64,000 nucleotides of DNA from Lingula anatina (Eukaryota; Brachiopoda; Lingulata; Lingulida; Lingulidae). Of the stretch, positions 1 to 12,478 are shown one piece after another. Both the position numbers and the translations under genes were made by a program. Positions within the stretch are counted from its first letter, which is position 1. Each line of letters begins with the position of its first letter. The DNA lies in NCBI RefSeq assembly GCF_001039355.2, contig NW_019775946.1:446417-510416 (forward strand), read 5' to 3'. The notes under the pieces were generated by a model. The model did not search any database. It was not told where the DNA came from and was given only the letters and a program-made list of their open reading frames with translations.

Positions 1-242
1 TGTAACCTGTTTTAATATTTACAATTTTAAAGGTAACTATCACCATTCAGAAAAGTGTCTTTTGTATATAAAAGTAATTTTTCTTCAAAATTGCTGAATT
101 AAATGATTGGATGGAATGATGGGATAAATGACAAGGTTTTAGTTGGTATTTTGTAAAAAAAATTCTAACAGAGATTGTGTTTATCCTCATGCATGTCCAC
201 ACATGAGTTCACAGCATAAGTTTACTGTAAATTTTATTCCAG

Positions 243-3200
243 ACCTGTGTCTTTGGCCTGGCTGCTGTGCTGTGGTTCTTGTCCTCTTACAAACTGCCCG
301 CAGACAGCTTCCCTACCTTCAGTGAGGAGTTAGAGCAGCTGTTGACGTCTATGGCAGAGGCCAACCCTGTGGTCAGACCCAGCCTAACTAGCATCTTACA
401 GGTAAGAAAATGCACAGAGCTGGCAATTTTTAGCCAATAGAGCAACAAAATAATTCAGATTGTAAGTCATTGTTGTAACAGATAAATAGAATCATGTATG
501 CCCTCACTTTCTGGTTCAAACATGCTCGAAATGTCACTGACTAGCTGCTTTTCCTTGAAATTTACGAGCTTGATGTTATTTATGTTACGCTGACCCTGCA
601 CAATGCATTTAAATATGCTGAAATATTCTGCTGTTTCCACAGCTGTGCAATGCTCGGACTGGTTTAAATGATTTGCCGTCCCAAGAAGTATGCCGAAATA
701 TTTACAAGGATGCAGAACTTACAGAGGCCTTTAGCAGAAATAATGTAAGTTTGCAACAAAAGCAGAAAATTTATTTTTCCCAGAAAAGAAACACCATTTA
801 ACCTTGTATAGAAAATCAATAAACTGATCAGTAAAGTGTTTGCAGGAAATCCAAAGAATTGGTTCAATGTACAGTAGATCTCGGGTTACCCTTTGTAGCT
901 GTAAATAAGTGCTTGTTAAAAGTACACATGACAAAATGAGACGATTGGTGAAAAAAGGGAGGGTAGCTTGTGTAAATTACATGTAATTGTAATTGTAAAG
1001 TTCTGTCAGTATTTACAGAATTTAACCTTGTTCTTCATCAATCTAGCTGGATGCATTAATTTAAATCGGTCTACTATTGCTGAGGTTTGAACACTATGTA
1101 TCAGAGAATTAGGTGATGTCCTTACAGCAAAAATATTGTGATGCTAAGAATCACCTGCAGACTCACTTTTACATCTGTCTGTAGCATTTGAATAATAATA
1201 GTAAAAATTAATTTGAAAAATGATGATTTCCATTGATATTTTTTAGGTATGGGTGAATGAATCTGTAAAGCAAGAGCTGGATACTGCTAAAGCTAACATA
1301 TTGGACAGTATCAGATCTGAGGATACCAGAAATAATTTGAAACCTGTAAGTACTGGATACATTCTGATAAGCAAGTTTCTGTAGTTGATGGAAAAAAGCA
1401 AGACATCATATAAATGTACATTCTGTACATGAAAAAAAAAATTAAATAAAAAGCTATGTTACAACATGCTAAGTAAAAGCAGTTTATAGTATTTTATTTG
1501 ATATATCAGGGATAAAACAGCAAAAAGAAAAAAAATGCTGCATGTTTATAACTGCTATATTTTCTTTGCTGCAATGTAGGTTACAGCTTCCACAGAAGTT
1601 TCTCGACCAAGGCCAGTCTCTTTACATGATCGTCTTATGACAGAGATCCAAAACCCAGTAAAGAAGCTGAGAAAGGTGCATGTTCTGTACATCATATCTG
1701 TCTGTATTCTGTGTTTCATATGTGTACATAGTGTTTGTATCGGAGATAATTTTGTTCTGCTTCACTGTAGTTCAGACAGGGAAGGGAGAGGGTGTCTGTT
1801 TTCATTGATGAAATTTAAGGTTTAGAATGCAAGAAAACCAAAAACAAAAAAAAATACTAACTTTTATGAGATATTATTTTATAACAATCGTTATGTCAAG
1901 TGTTACTATTATTTTGCAAATGGGAAATGTAAAGTTGTTTGATGTTAAAAGAACATTGTTTGGAGAAGCTTGAAAAAATGAGGAGTGTATTTACATACAC
2001 ATTAAACAAAATCTACTTCTCTTCCAGTCTTCCAGGCCAAAGGAATTTGACATCAGGACAGTGTTCCTCACACACCCAGAACTGCTCCAAGGTTTGAAAA
2101 GAGTGACTGGAAAACCTGCCAATACAGCCACAGCAAACACCTCCAGTAACAGTAGTGGTAGTCCCTCTGGTCCAGTCATGTTCAGACAGAGTCCAGGATC
2201 AGGGTTTGCATCTGTCGGAGAGTCCCAAGCCACTGGTGGCCATATTGGATTGGGGGCACCTTCACTTCCCACAGGGTCTGCCTTTCACCCAGTGGCACAA
2301 GAGCCCAGAATACCCAGTGCCTTTAGTTCCCCAGCCACACACTTTAGTCCCATTGTTCTTACACAGGCACCATCTCAGGTGAAAGATGGGTCTGCCCAAG
2401 CTTCTTCAGGGGCTTCTGAGAAGTTAAAACCCCTTGCTGTACCTGTGTCAGGGGCAGCAGCCAAGAGTGTGTCTCCTGGAGACAAGGAGAAGGCCCTAGC
2501 AAAGAAAATGAAAGAACTGAAAAAGAATCTCATAAAGAATATGGCCCCTGTTAATTTTGCCATGGATATTGAAAAAGAAGTGCAGGAAGAAGAGACTGAG
2601 GGCAGCAAAGCGCCACAACAGGCAGATACAAAGCCATCACAACCACCACCACCAACAACAACAACTGGCCATCCTTTGCCTGTGGCGCCACCTGCTGTAG
2701 GAGTTCAAGGACAGTTCCAGACAGCCTCTCCACAAAGTCTCCTCACCCCTCCCAGCCAGTTCCAGTCAGTACCACCCAGTGGGCCAACTCAGGGCCAGGG
2801 TAACTTGCCAATGCCCCTACCAGCAGTACAGATGGGTGCCGGGGGACTGTTCCCTGTGTCATTTCAGATGGTACAGGACCCTAACACTGGGCTGTATCAG
2901 TTTGTTCCTGTGGCAGTGCCTGTGGCTCCGGGCACACAGGGCCCCATACAAGGAAATACTGCTGCACCAATTGTTCCCAATGCACCACCAGCACCCCAGA
3001 GTTCAATTTCTGGACCCCAAGTCGGTGAGAAACCTAGCTCTGCAGAAACAGAGTCAAGCAAAAAAAGTTCCCAGGAAAAGGAGAAAAAATCTTCAAAGAC
3101 TAAGAATGACAGTAGTTCTAAACACACTAGTAAGGATCAAGGGGGTGGTAAGGAGACTGAAAAAGAAAAAGACAAGGATAGCAACAGTAAAGTAAGAACT

Positions 3201-4640
3201 CCTAGAGATTCATCAAAAACACGAACTAGAGATTCATCACAAACTAGGCTAAAGGAGTCATCTCAAACGAGAAGCAGAGATAAATCAAAAACCAGGGAAA
3301 CTGGGACAAGCAAGGAGAAAAAGGAGGACAGCAGTGTGGCCAAAGCTTCTAACAAGAGTGGAGTTAGCAAGTCAAAAGGACAAGCTCCAGAACCACCACC
3401 AAAACCAGGAGGCACAAAATCAAGCCAAAGTGATTCAAAAGCTAAAACAGATTCCAAACTTTCACCAAAGAAAACTAAATCTTCAGAGGATGTGGGGTCT
3501 TCTAAACATAAAGACTCATCTAAATCAGCCAGCGAGGACAAGAGAAAGGCTTTGAAAGAAAAAAGTCTGTCTGAAGAATCAGGAGTGGTGACGTCAGTCA
3601 CCAGTGACGAAGAAGCCTTAGCTAAGGGAGTTAAGAGTAAAGGAGAAAACTTGCAATCTGGACAAAATTTACAAACAGGTCAGAATGACGAGAATGTGGT
3701 TCAGAATGGAAACCACAAAAACTCTCAGAGCCCACAGAAACCTATCCGAAAGGGTAGAAAGTCATCATCAGAGGTGATACCAGAACAGAAGCCAACTTGT
3801 GAAAGTTCAGCAAAACCTCAGAAAGGAATTCTAATTAAAAATGACACTGAGATAGAAAACAATGCACAGTCAATCAATCCTCTGCAGTCAGCAACCAATC
3901 AGAACCATCGTAAACTGTCCAAGGGGGAAGTAGTCACATCATCTAATGGTGGCGTCCCCTCTCCAGTCCCGTCCCCATCTCTGTCCAAGGACAGTGGGGT
4001 GAGTGGGTTGTACAGGGGGTTCACAGGGGACCCTGCCCTGATGGAGAGGCTCCTAGGACAAGATGGACGACAACAGCAGGTGGGGAAGGTGATCCACCTG
4101 ATAAGGGAAGAGTTTGCCTTTGATGGCTATTTGGAAAATGGTGTGGAGGATGTTGCCATGGGTGAGTGCTGTTACTGACAAAATAAGCTGGATTTATTTT
4201 ATTTGTTTTCTTAAATGATGCTACATGAAGTAAGAAGAGATAAGTATTTTATTTATAATTTTTGAATTTACAATTTATTATTTATAATTTATTTACATGA
4301 TATATTGACAGTAGCCATGTTTATCAAAATATTGCCAGTAGTGATCATGATCTTCGATGACCCCATAAATTACAACACCAAAAATGAACTTTCATGCTGT
4401 TTATTTATTTATTTCACAGCTGACTATGTGTGCTCTCTTGCCAACTTGAAGTGGGAGACGTTCAGCAGTGCTATCTCAGAGAAGTACTGTGACCTGTTCT
4501 GGCAGGAGGATCTCCTTACCAAGCTCTATGAGGCAGTGAATGGGAAGGCACCTAACAAAGCACAGAGGTGAGCTAGGTTACAGTGTAATGCCCTTTCAGC
4601 ATTTTGAAATTTTCTTATTGTATTATTATTATTATTTTTT

Positions 4641-4722
<82 letters not shown>

Positions 4723-7700
4723 TGCATGCATGTGTGTGCATGTGATCTGGTCCTGCTGACCAATACATTATCTGACATCCAGAAACTAATACTTTTGTTT
4801 GATATATTTAAGCCTAAAAGTTGTTTGAGAATTAATTACTGTTGACTATGGCTCTTTGTTTCCATTTGCTACTTTATAATACTAAATTGAACATCAGTGG
4901 GTCCCAAGACTGTTACAGGCAATTAGATAACTGAAATTAAGAGTAATTTAATTGTTTTCAGTTCTGCCAACTTGACCTCCCCCACAGCCAGGGTGCTGAG
5001 TGTTGATGTTCCCAATGGAAACCAGAGTCCCAGGACAGCTGCCATGTCTGCCTTCAGACCAGTCAGGCTGGGGGACAGAGAGCGTATCATCCCAACTGAC
5101 CACCGGCTACTCAGACCTCGAGCCATGCGCTTGCCGTACACTGACACCTCCGACTCCACTGACACTGAGCACTATTATGACAGACACAGGAGGAGGTTCA
5201 GGAAGAGACACGAACTTGATAAGGGGAAGAGCTCTTCTATGCATAATTTAATGGAGGAAGCAATGGCGGAGGCTGCTGCAGAGGGGACATTGGTGAAGTC
5301 ACACAGTCAGACTGCCTTGGATGGAGCTAGGTCTGATTCTGAGGCCAGTGAAGGTAGACGTAAAAGGCAGACCACCTGGGTGCTAGAAGCTCCAGGAAAA
5401 CCCAAACTGATCCATGTCAAGGGCTCAGAAAGTGACACTGACCATATTGAAGCTGCCCTGTCATCCACACTACAGTCAGTGTCAGATTCTGAGAGGCGGA
5501 AGTCCTTGTCGGAATCGTTCAAGTATAACAGTGAGAGAAAGGACTCCATGAAGCACTGGGAGTCTGACTCCAGCACTAGCGTCAGTGGGAGTAGAAAGAG
5601 AATTCTGTCCCAGTCAAAGGTGTTGACCAGGGAGGGGAGCGTATCGTCTGTACACAGTGACCATTCAGCTGGACATCGGTCAAGTGAAGGTGGAGCCACT
5701 TCTGCGGCTGAGGGGTGGTCAGGCAGTGGTGGGGATAAGATGAAGAAGAAAGCAAACATTGTGTATTACTATGCTGATGTGGCTGGGAAGTACAATACTA
5801 TGGTGAAGTCTATTGTGAATGAACTGGTAAGAAGTTGTGTTTATTTTGGACTTTAATTTCTACTTATAGTACATTTGCTAGTGCTATTGGTATTTGTTAC
5901 TTGATGGTTATGAAGAATACCAGTGTTGTTGCTACTGTTGTTGTTGTTGTTGTTCTTCTTCTTCTTCTATTCTGCTTCTTCTTCTTCTTATTATTATCAT
6001 TATTTTGCAATGTCTTCTGATACAGGCAGATGATAGTGTTTGAAATCAGTGAAATATCCTATGTCATATTTGTTTGTTATAGGGATCAGCAAAGAAAGAA
6101 GATCTCATGACCAAAATGGCCGAGATTGATCAACAAATAGCGTATGAGCTAAAAATGAAGAAGAAAACTCAAAAATATTACAGCAAGTTACTGGATGCAA
6201 ACAAAAATCACAAAGGTAATTGCCATTCAAACTGTCATTAGATGACTTTCAAAGTAAGGTTTTCAAGGGTTATTTGGCAAAGGTCAGTTCATTGTATTAA
6301 GTAGGTAATTTGCCTCAGTTAAAAGCTCAATAAAAATTTATGTACTAATGCTATGCGACTAGACATTTAGCCATCACACCACATGCATCTGTTGTCATTA
6401 CTGCTGTTGTTAGTTTGGTCATTTTTATGTCTCTTCTTTTGACAGCTTTGCTGCCTTGTTCATCATTAATCTTAGTCCTTTGTAAAAGAAGTTCAAATGA
6501 GTAAAACTCTTCACATTTAGCTTCAGTAAGTGAATGTGAGTATGATAATTTGGGTACTTTCAGCTACCCCAGAACAGCGCACCATGCTGACCCGTGTGTC
6601 CAAACAGATTGCCGAGATGAATGACAAACTCTCCTTACTGGAGGAGGCAAGAAAACATCTGGATGTAAGTTTTATGAGCAATTGGCATTGGATCAAATAG
6701 GAATATTCTATATATACCCTTTCACTTTTGTAACAAACTTTGGGCAGAACCCGTTTTGATCTAATTTGTTTAATAGTGCAAGAAAATTGGACTTAATTGC
6801 CAGTTTCACATTTGAAATTTTTGTTTTCCTAGGATATCCAAACAAATGATATTTTAGGGGGGGAAAGCAGACCTGTCTACCAAAAACGACTTTTGTGTGT
6901 TTGTGTGATAGAGAGAGAAAATGAAGAGAAAAAAAGTAAAAACAACAACCACAATTCTGATTCCAGATGCTGTATGCAGAAAGCCAGGGTCTGGCCCTGA
7001 ACTACATGTACTCATTTGCCCAGTGTTCCCCGGGGACCCTGGAGCTACAGTGGGGGCCAGACAACCCCTTACTACAGATCCAGGTCATCAGGGACCCAGA
7101 CGGCACAGAACAACAGCTGGTCCAGGCTGGCACTCCACTGGGACTCATGGCTTTCTTGTTTGCCAGGTGAGTGAATTGTATATGAATTGTATAAGATGTA
7201 TATGTAGGTTATCTATACTATGGGTGGTATTATCATATTTCTTGTACTACTTTCAAACAGTATGTGTTATGCATGAAATATATTCAGTTTTACAATGTAG
7301 GTGTCACTGTAAATGCATAACCACAAAATTGATTTTCAGTCATTGCTAGTTATGTTATTAAAACCGTAAATATTTAGTAGCTTTTCCTAGTATTTTCATA
7401 AATTATGTACCATTGAAATGTGACATAATAGATGTTCTATTTTGTACCAGCACCACCCTCTCGAAGAGCTACATCCATCATTTATTCTACTGCTACCGCT
7501 ACATGGTGACACCTGCACAGCTGCTGGAGTTTATTACGGAGAAACTGAGTGCAGCAACTTCTAGGTATGCTATTATAGCTGTTCCTGTTCAGAGAAACTA
7601 AAATGTGATAAAATATGTACACAGCATATCCAAGATATCCAATGAATATACTGTTATTATGAGTCTGTACATATCTGTCTTTCCGTATTTTATGGAAGTT

Positions 7701-10700
7701 TTTTTTATATTAGGCAACTTGAAAAATAACAAGTTCTGCTAAGATATCAGAAGTATTGTTAATTAATGAAAGTATATATTTTTCTTATCATCAATATTTT
7801 ATCTTGATCTAGACCAGATGATGAGAATGCAGAGAAGGTCAAGCGGCGTGCCATTGATTTGCTATATGTGTGGATGGAAGGCTTTTACAACATTGACTTC
7901 AAGCATGAACCTAGTGTTGCCAGGATGTTGAATCTAGTCATCACAGAACAGGTAAGGCTGCCTCACTAGGCTTTTACAACATTGACTTCAAGCATGAACC
8001 CAGTGTTGCCAGGATGTTGAATCTAGTCATCACAGAACAGGTAAGGCTGCCTCACTAGGCTTTTACAACATTGACTTCAAGCATGAGCCCAAATGAAAAT
8101 CATACATGCAATTTCAGCACATAAGAAAATTAATACACATAAATGTACACATTACTGTGGTGCTACAATCTTACTTTATGATAATTATCAAATAATAGTT
8201 AGAAATGATGAAGTGATCTATGGATGAATTCAAAACTGTTGCTTTTCTCTATGTTATTCAGGTTCAGAGTTGTAGAAGTACACTTGCCAGGAAGTTATTC
8301 GTTGTTGTCATTGTTCTGACATATGAATATCACTTTGATATAAAATAATATATTAATTACATCAGATACAAATGTAGTTAAATTAAAAGATTAAGCAAAT
8401 TTATGATTTAATTTTTAGAATATAATATCTAATCAGATGTTCTTGTCTTGTTCTGTATTCTAGGTATTACCAGATGAGCCAGACTCAGATGGTTTACTAC
8501 AGCTAATAGAGACCTGTAGACAAGGCAGGCACAGGGACATGGCTGTTACTGATGCTCTCAGTTCTGAGGATGTGGAATTAGAGCTAGTGCATGAAGATGA
8601 GTCTTCTCCAACTAAGGTAATGAAAAAATACACAATTTTTTCAAAATTTTTGTTGACAGCTATAGTTGATTAAACATGTTCTCATTCTCCTGTCAACGGA
8701 TGGGTTTTTCTGAAAGGTTTTAAGAGTTAAAGAATCTTCTAAGGTATTTTATTTTTAAAAATTGATGAATTGCAGTGGGAGTTTGTGAAGGCAGCCCTGA
8801 GCCTGGGTCCCAAGACTCCATCCAAACCCAAGACAGGCCTGATGGCATGCCTGGAGAAGAAGAAGAAAGAGACCATGGGGGATGTGTATTTCCCTGCAGT
8901 GGCCAGGAAGACTGATGCCTTCACTCTTGGAGACTACACCTCACAGACACTGGCAGAGCAGTTGACTTTGGTAGAGCAGGTCAGTTGTTGTCTTGATGGT
9001 GAAACAGGTAAAACTGATATTGAATTGAAGTGGGCAGATGACTCATCTGTAACTGAATGTGGGCACAGATCCTATCTATAATTGAATTGGGTACATAACC
9101 CATCTATAATGAATAACTGAAATGGATACATAACCCGTCTATAATGAATAGAGTGTTCAGTCCATATGAAACTGAAATGGGCTCACAGACCATCTTGAAT
9201 TTTCTACATATCGAAACATTTCTAATTTATTATTGCTAATATGCTATCATGTGTATGATTTCTACTATGAAATACATATTGCATCAATTGTGTGTGATAA
9301 TCTCGTATTTATTTAGTGTTTGTACTTGTTTTGTAGACTTTATTCCAACAAGTCCACCCAGTACATTTCCTGAACACCAGGGCTCAGGGGATAGGAGTGT
9401 CTCTGGCTAATGGAGGCATGATCACCAGTGCAGCCTCAGTGCAGAGGTAAGACATTCCTGGATGAATCATACTCTGTAAACAAGTCAATTCTTAATTACT
9501 TTATTTAATTATAAGGAATGTTCATAAGGAATGTTCGTTAAGGTTTTATATTTATTGATATTAATGACATCAAAGTTATTTTTGCCTACTACAATTAAGG
9601 CTGAACACTGTTCATAATATATATTTGCATATCATTATTGACACAATTCAAATGTATAGAATAATTTTATCAAAATGTCATGTGTAATTTATGTTCTAAT
9701 AAGAGAAATTGCAGTAATTTTGCTATGTATTTAGGGTGGATTAAAAAAATACCCTGTACTGTTGACTTAAATAACCCACCATTTATTGTGATCATTTTCT
9801 CTGTACAGGTTAAACCTGGATGAGGTTCAGAGTAGCAGTCTGTTTGCTGGCTCCTATGTTCAGGATGCTGTGATACACACCCTGATAGAGTATTCCCAGA
9901 GTATATCATACTGGGTGGCTGCTGAACTAGTCACCTGCAGCTCCTCTAAGGTAGGGAATGATCTGATGTAAGCTAAATGGGAATGAATTTCTTCTGGTGA
10001 TATACTTAACTTGTGTTGTACAAGAAATGCCTTGTTTGCAATGTATTTTGAAAATACAGATGTGCTAGTCAGTATCATTTTTTTCATTTTTTAAATATTA
10101 TGGGAAATATTAATAATTATAATTACAATAATTTTCTGTGTTTGAGCGTGTACAAGTATGCCAGTTCAGTAGGGTGTATGCATCATACTATGTATTCTGT
10201 GCTTTTACTTTATAAGAAGGGCATAATAAACAATATTTTCAGAGTCAAATTGCCCTGCTGAGCAAGTTCATCCACACAGCCAAAATTTGCCACAGTATCA
10301 GGAACTTTGCCACCAGTATGGCCATACTGGATGGTCTAGAAAACTTGATAGTTAGACAGCTGCCTGTAAGCAAGCAATTTCTTCTGTCTTGAATTCCATT
10401 GTTCAAGCAATAAGTATTAGTTTATTGTATTTTGGTTATTTAATCAAAGTATTCAATTTGTTAAATAGATTTCGTTTGGTTGCTATCATGTTCACTTTTA
10501 ACAATTTTCTATACATATTTAAAACATATTTTTGTTGAACCTAGGTGTGGCGCCACCTGCCCAGTAAAAGTGCTGCTATAATGGAGGAGCTGATCAATGT
10601 GAAGGTTAGAAACAATTACCAATACTCATTGTGTTAAATGTTTTTCATCTTTTTTTTTTTTTTTTAATTTAAAAGATATTGTTAGTACAACGGGCACAGT

Positions 10701-11346
10701 TGCACAGTTTGACATATCAAGAATGTTTCACAAGTTATAAATCATGTTCTAGGTATTTCTGAAGAGTGACAGCCTATGTCTGCTACAGACAGATGAAGAC
10801 AGACAAGTTCCCACAATTCCCTGCATCATCCTCTTCCTGCTCCACATACAGCAGCTGGAACTTGGAGGGTTTACTCTTGCCAATGGAATGTACAAATGGT
10901 CCAAGATGAGGTGTGTTTCTGCTTTAGCAATCAAAATGAAATAACCCAGAATTTTTTAATTATATTACAGGATTTTATTAGATTGAGGTTATTTACTTTA
11001 AAGCATAATTTTTTGATTCTTTAAATTATTTAAATCATTTTTTATCCTCTTTTATGTTTATATTGCAAGTTTGTGTACGTATGAAATTGTTACTAAATAG
11101 ATAACTTTGTTCTGTATCAGGTCTATCGCCACAGTTATTGATCAAATTAGGATTTTCAAGAAGCAAACATATCCCTTTGAGCCAAACAGAGAGCTTCAAG
11201 AATCTTTGCGAAACCGCATGCTGGAATACAGCGAGCATGACTTGCATGCACTGGCCGCACAGCATGAGACCAATTTTCACAAGATTTCCTCGGGAAAACT
11301 GCAGGGGGCTTTCAAAAAGATGAAAGGAAAATTTGGAAGTGGATAG
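243..11346 (+). CDS. KNDC1: KNDC1-like KIND/RasGEF protein, 5' end outside window
   Basis: Twenty exons in frame: 243-401, 643-744, 1247-1345, 1580-1675, 2028-4161, 4420-4567, 4962-5826, 6083-6215, 6564-6664, 6967-7166, 7451-7564, 7813-7951, 8464-8616, 8776-8979, 9337-9446, 9809-9950, 10243-10365, 10545-10604, 10753-10910, 11121-11346. They give 1821 residues and a TAG stop; the start lies to the left. The first exon resembles the end of a KIND domain (kinase C-lobe-like fold; LPADSFPTFSEELEQLL, VVRPSL). A 2.1-kb exon encodes a low-complexity Pro/Gln then Ser/Lys-rich stretch. A Lys/Glu-rich, probably coiled-coil segment follows (exons 6083-6664). RasGEF-N covers about residues 1280-1430 (SKSYIHHLFYCYRYMVTPAQLL; exon 7813 AIDLLYVWMEGFYNIDF) and the catalytic RasGEF about 1482-1821 (FTLGDYTSQTLAEQLTLVEQ ... 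FHKISSGKL). In the vertebrate family this is a Ras exchange factor of neurons that binds MAP2. KIND plus RasGEF-N plus RasGEF is diagnostic of KNDC1; the KIND part is only partly visible here. Confidence 0.8.
3206..3300 (+). repeat. Tandem 8-residue Arg/Ser repeat inside the KNDC1-like exon
   Basis: Within the Ser/Lys-rich part of the 2.1-kb exon the protein repeats a unit close to RDSSKTRT about four times: RDSSKTRT, RDSSQTRL, KESSQTRS, RDKSKTRE. The codons differ between units (for example tcatcaaaaaca versus tcatctcaaacg), so the repeat is old or held by selection at the protein level. Function is unknown. Basic phosphorylatable repeats of this kind often contact microtubules or acidic partners; that is inference. 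Confidence 0.7.
4644..4717 (+). repeat. (TG)n microsatellite
   Basis: Uninterrupted TG dinucleotides follow a poly-T run in the KNDC1-like intron between exons 4420-4567 and 4962-5826. They begin about 75 bases downstream of the splice donor. No coding role. Confidence 0.97.
7880..8090 (+). repeat. 89-bp tandem duplication of an exon end and its splice donor
   Basis: The unit starting at the end of exon 7813-7951 (cttttacaacattgac...) recurs at 7971 with one visible change and again, truncated to about 30 bases, at 8060. The period is exactly 89 bases (7882, 7971, 8060). The second copy carries the exon end and a complete donor (CAG|GTAAGG at 8038-8046). Reading through to this second donor would add 89 nt and shift the frame, so the first donor must be used for the normal RasGEF-N domain. 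Confidence 0.95.
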
Positions 11347-12478
11347 TTGAGCAGTTACTGCAGTTAATGGGTATAGCTTTAATTTGCTTTGGACATTTCT
11401 CTTTGGTACATCTGCCTTGCCAAAGTAAAAAGTAAAATGAAGATTAAGACCCATGTAAAATAAACATTTTACATACTTCCATGAAAAGAAATGCGATAAA
11501 ATATTTTTGTTTAATAGACCAGCGAGAATGAAATGAATGGTGTAAATTGAAAAATGAGGTGGTTGTGTGCGGGATAAGATACCAGATTTAATTTAATGAG
11601 ACTAACAACTTGTAAAGTAGTCTTCTACTCAAGTAGACAGTGCATTTATATATTTTTCTACTTATATATTTAAAACAGCTGCCTTTAATTTGATGAATGA
11701 TATCTTTATTTACAGTTCTAAGTCATTTAATACTCATATTATTGATAGTTTGTTATTTTTGTTATGTTCAAATACTGAATGCATTCTTTTTTTAACATTG
11801 TACATTTTTTGTGCAAATTGTTGAACATGGGTCCAATTAAGTCACTCATATCAAGACAATTCCGAGCCAAATTTTCTTACTTTTATATACCAAGAACATA
11901 TGTAAATTTTGTAGATACAGTGGAAATAACATATCTTTCCTTTAACTTATATTCTTAGTTTTTTCCAAAATTATGACAGCTGTGAGAAGAGTCTGTATTT
12001 TTGTCGTTTAAAGTTCTGATATATAGCTTTTGCTGTATTGTACTTGTAGTATACAGGGTATGTTGGCCTTTTCTCAGGCTGTGGCTAAACCATGTGATTT
12101 ATGTTTGTGCTCTAAGCAGCTGGCAATCTTAATGTCATGTAGGATCTGTTATCAGTTACTTTTTATGCATACAGAAGTTAGTTGTTTACATTATATTGGC
12201 CTTTAGTAGAGGATTTGATTACACAATTTATTATTATGGTGTAATGCATCTTATTGATGCATCAACCTTCTTTGCATAGCTTAGAATAATGATCTGATTG
12301 GTATATCTGTGTAAAGTAGTTTTGATACCATTATGCCAATGTTCTTTGATATACTCATTCTGTGAACAAGTATCATGCAGCTTTTAAGAGAAAGCAATGT
12401 GCACTCGAAGCTGTGTAATTATTTACTGGTTGTGTAATCTTTATTTTTTGAAATAATATCTAAATCATCAAATAAAAT
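11347..12478 (+). other. Probable 3' UTR of the KNDC1-like gene
   Basis: A+T-rich sequence without a credible gene follows the TAG at 11344-11346. An AATAAA hexamer lies at about 12471. The exact polyadenylation site is not determinable from sequence alone. Confidence 0.5.

Noticed and set aside
2375-3601. Several minus-strand and alternate-frame readings over the large KNDC1-like exon
   Set aside because: They are shadows of a strongly biased Ser/Lys/Pro coding exon.
4526-4768. Minus-strand frame rich in alternating His-Thr
   Set aside because: It is the translation of the (TG)n microsatellite plus part of an exon on the other strand.
8204-8320. Possible C/D snoRNA in a KNDC1-like intron (ATGATGA at about 8204, CTGA at about 8317)
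   Set aside because: No complementary flanks next to the boxes, and the spacing is too long.
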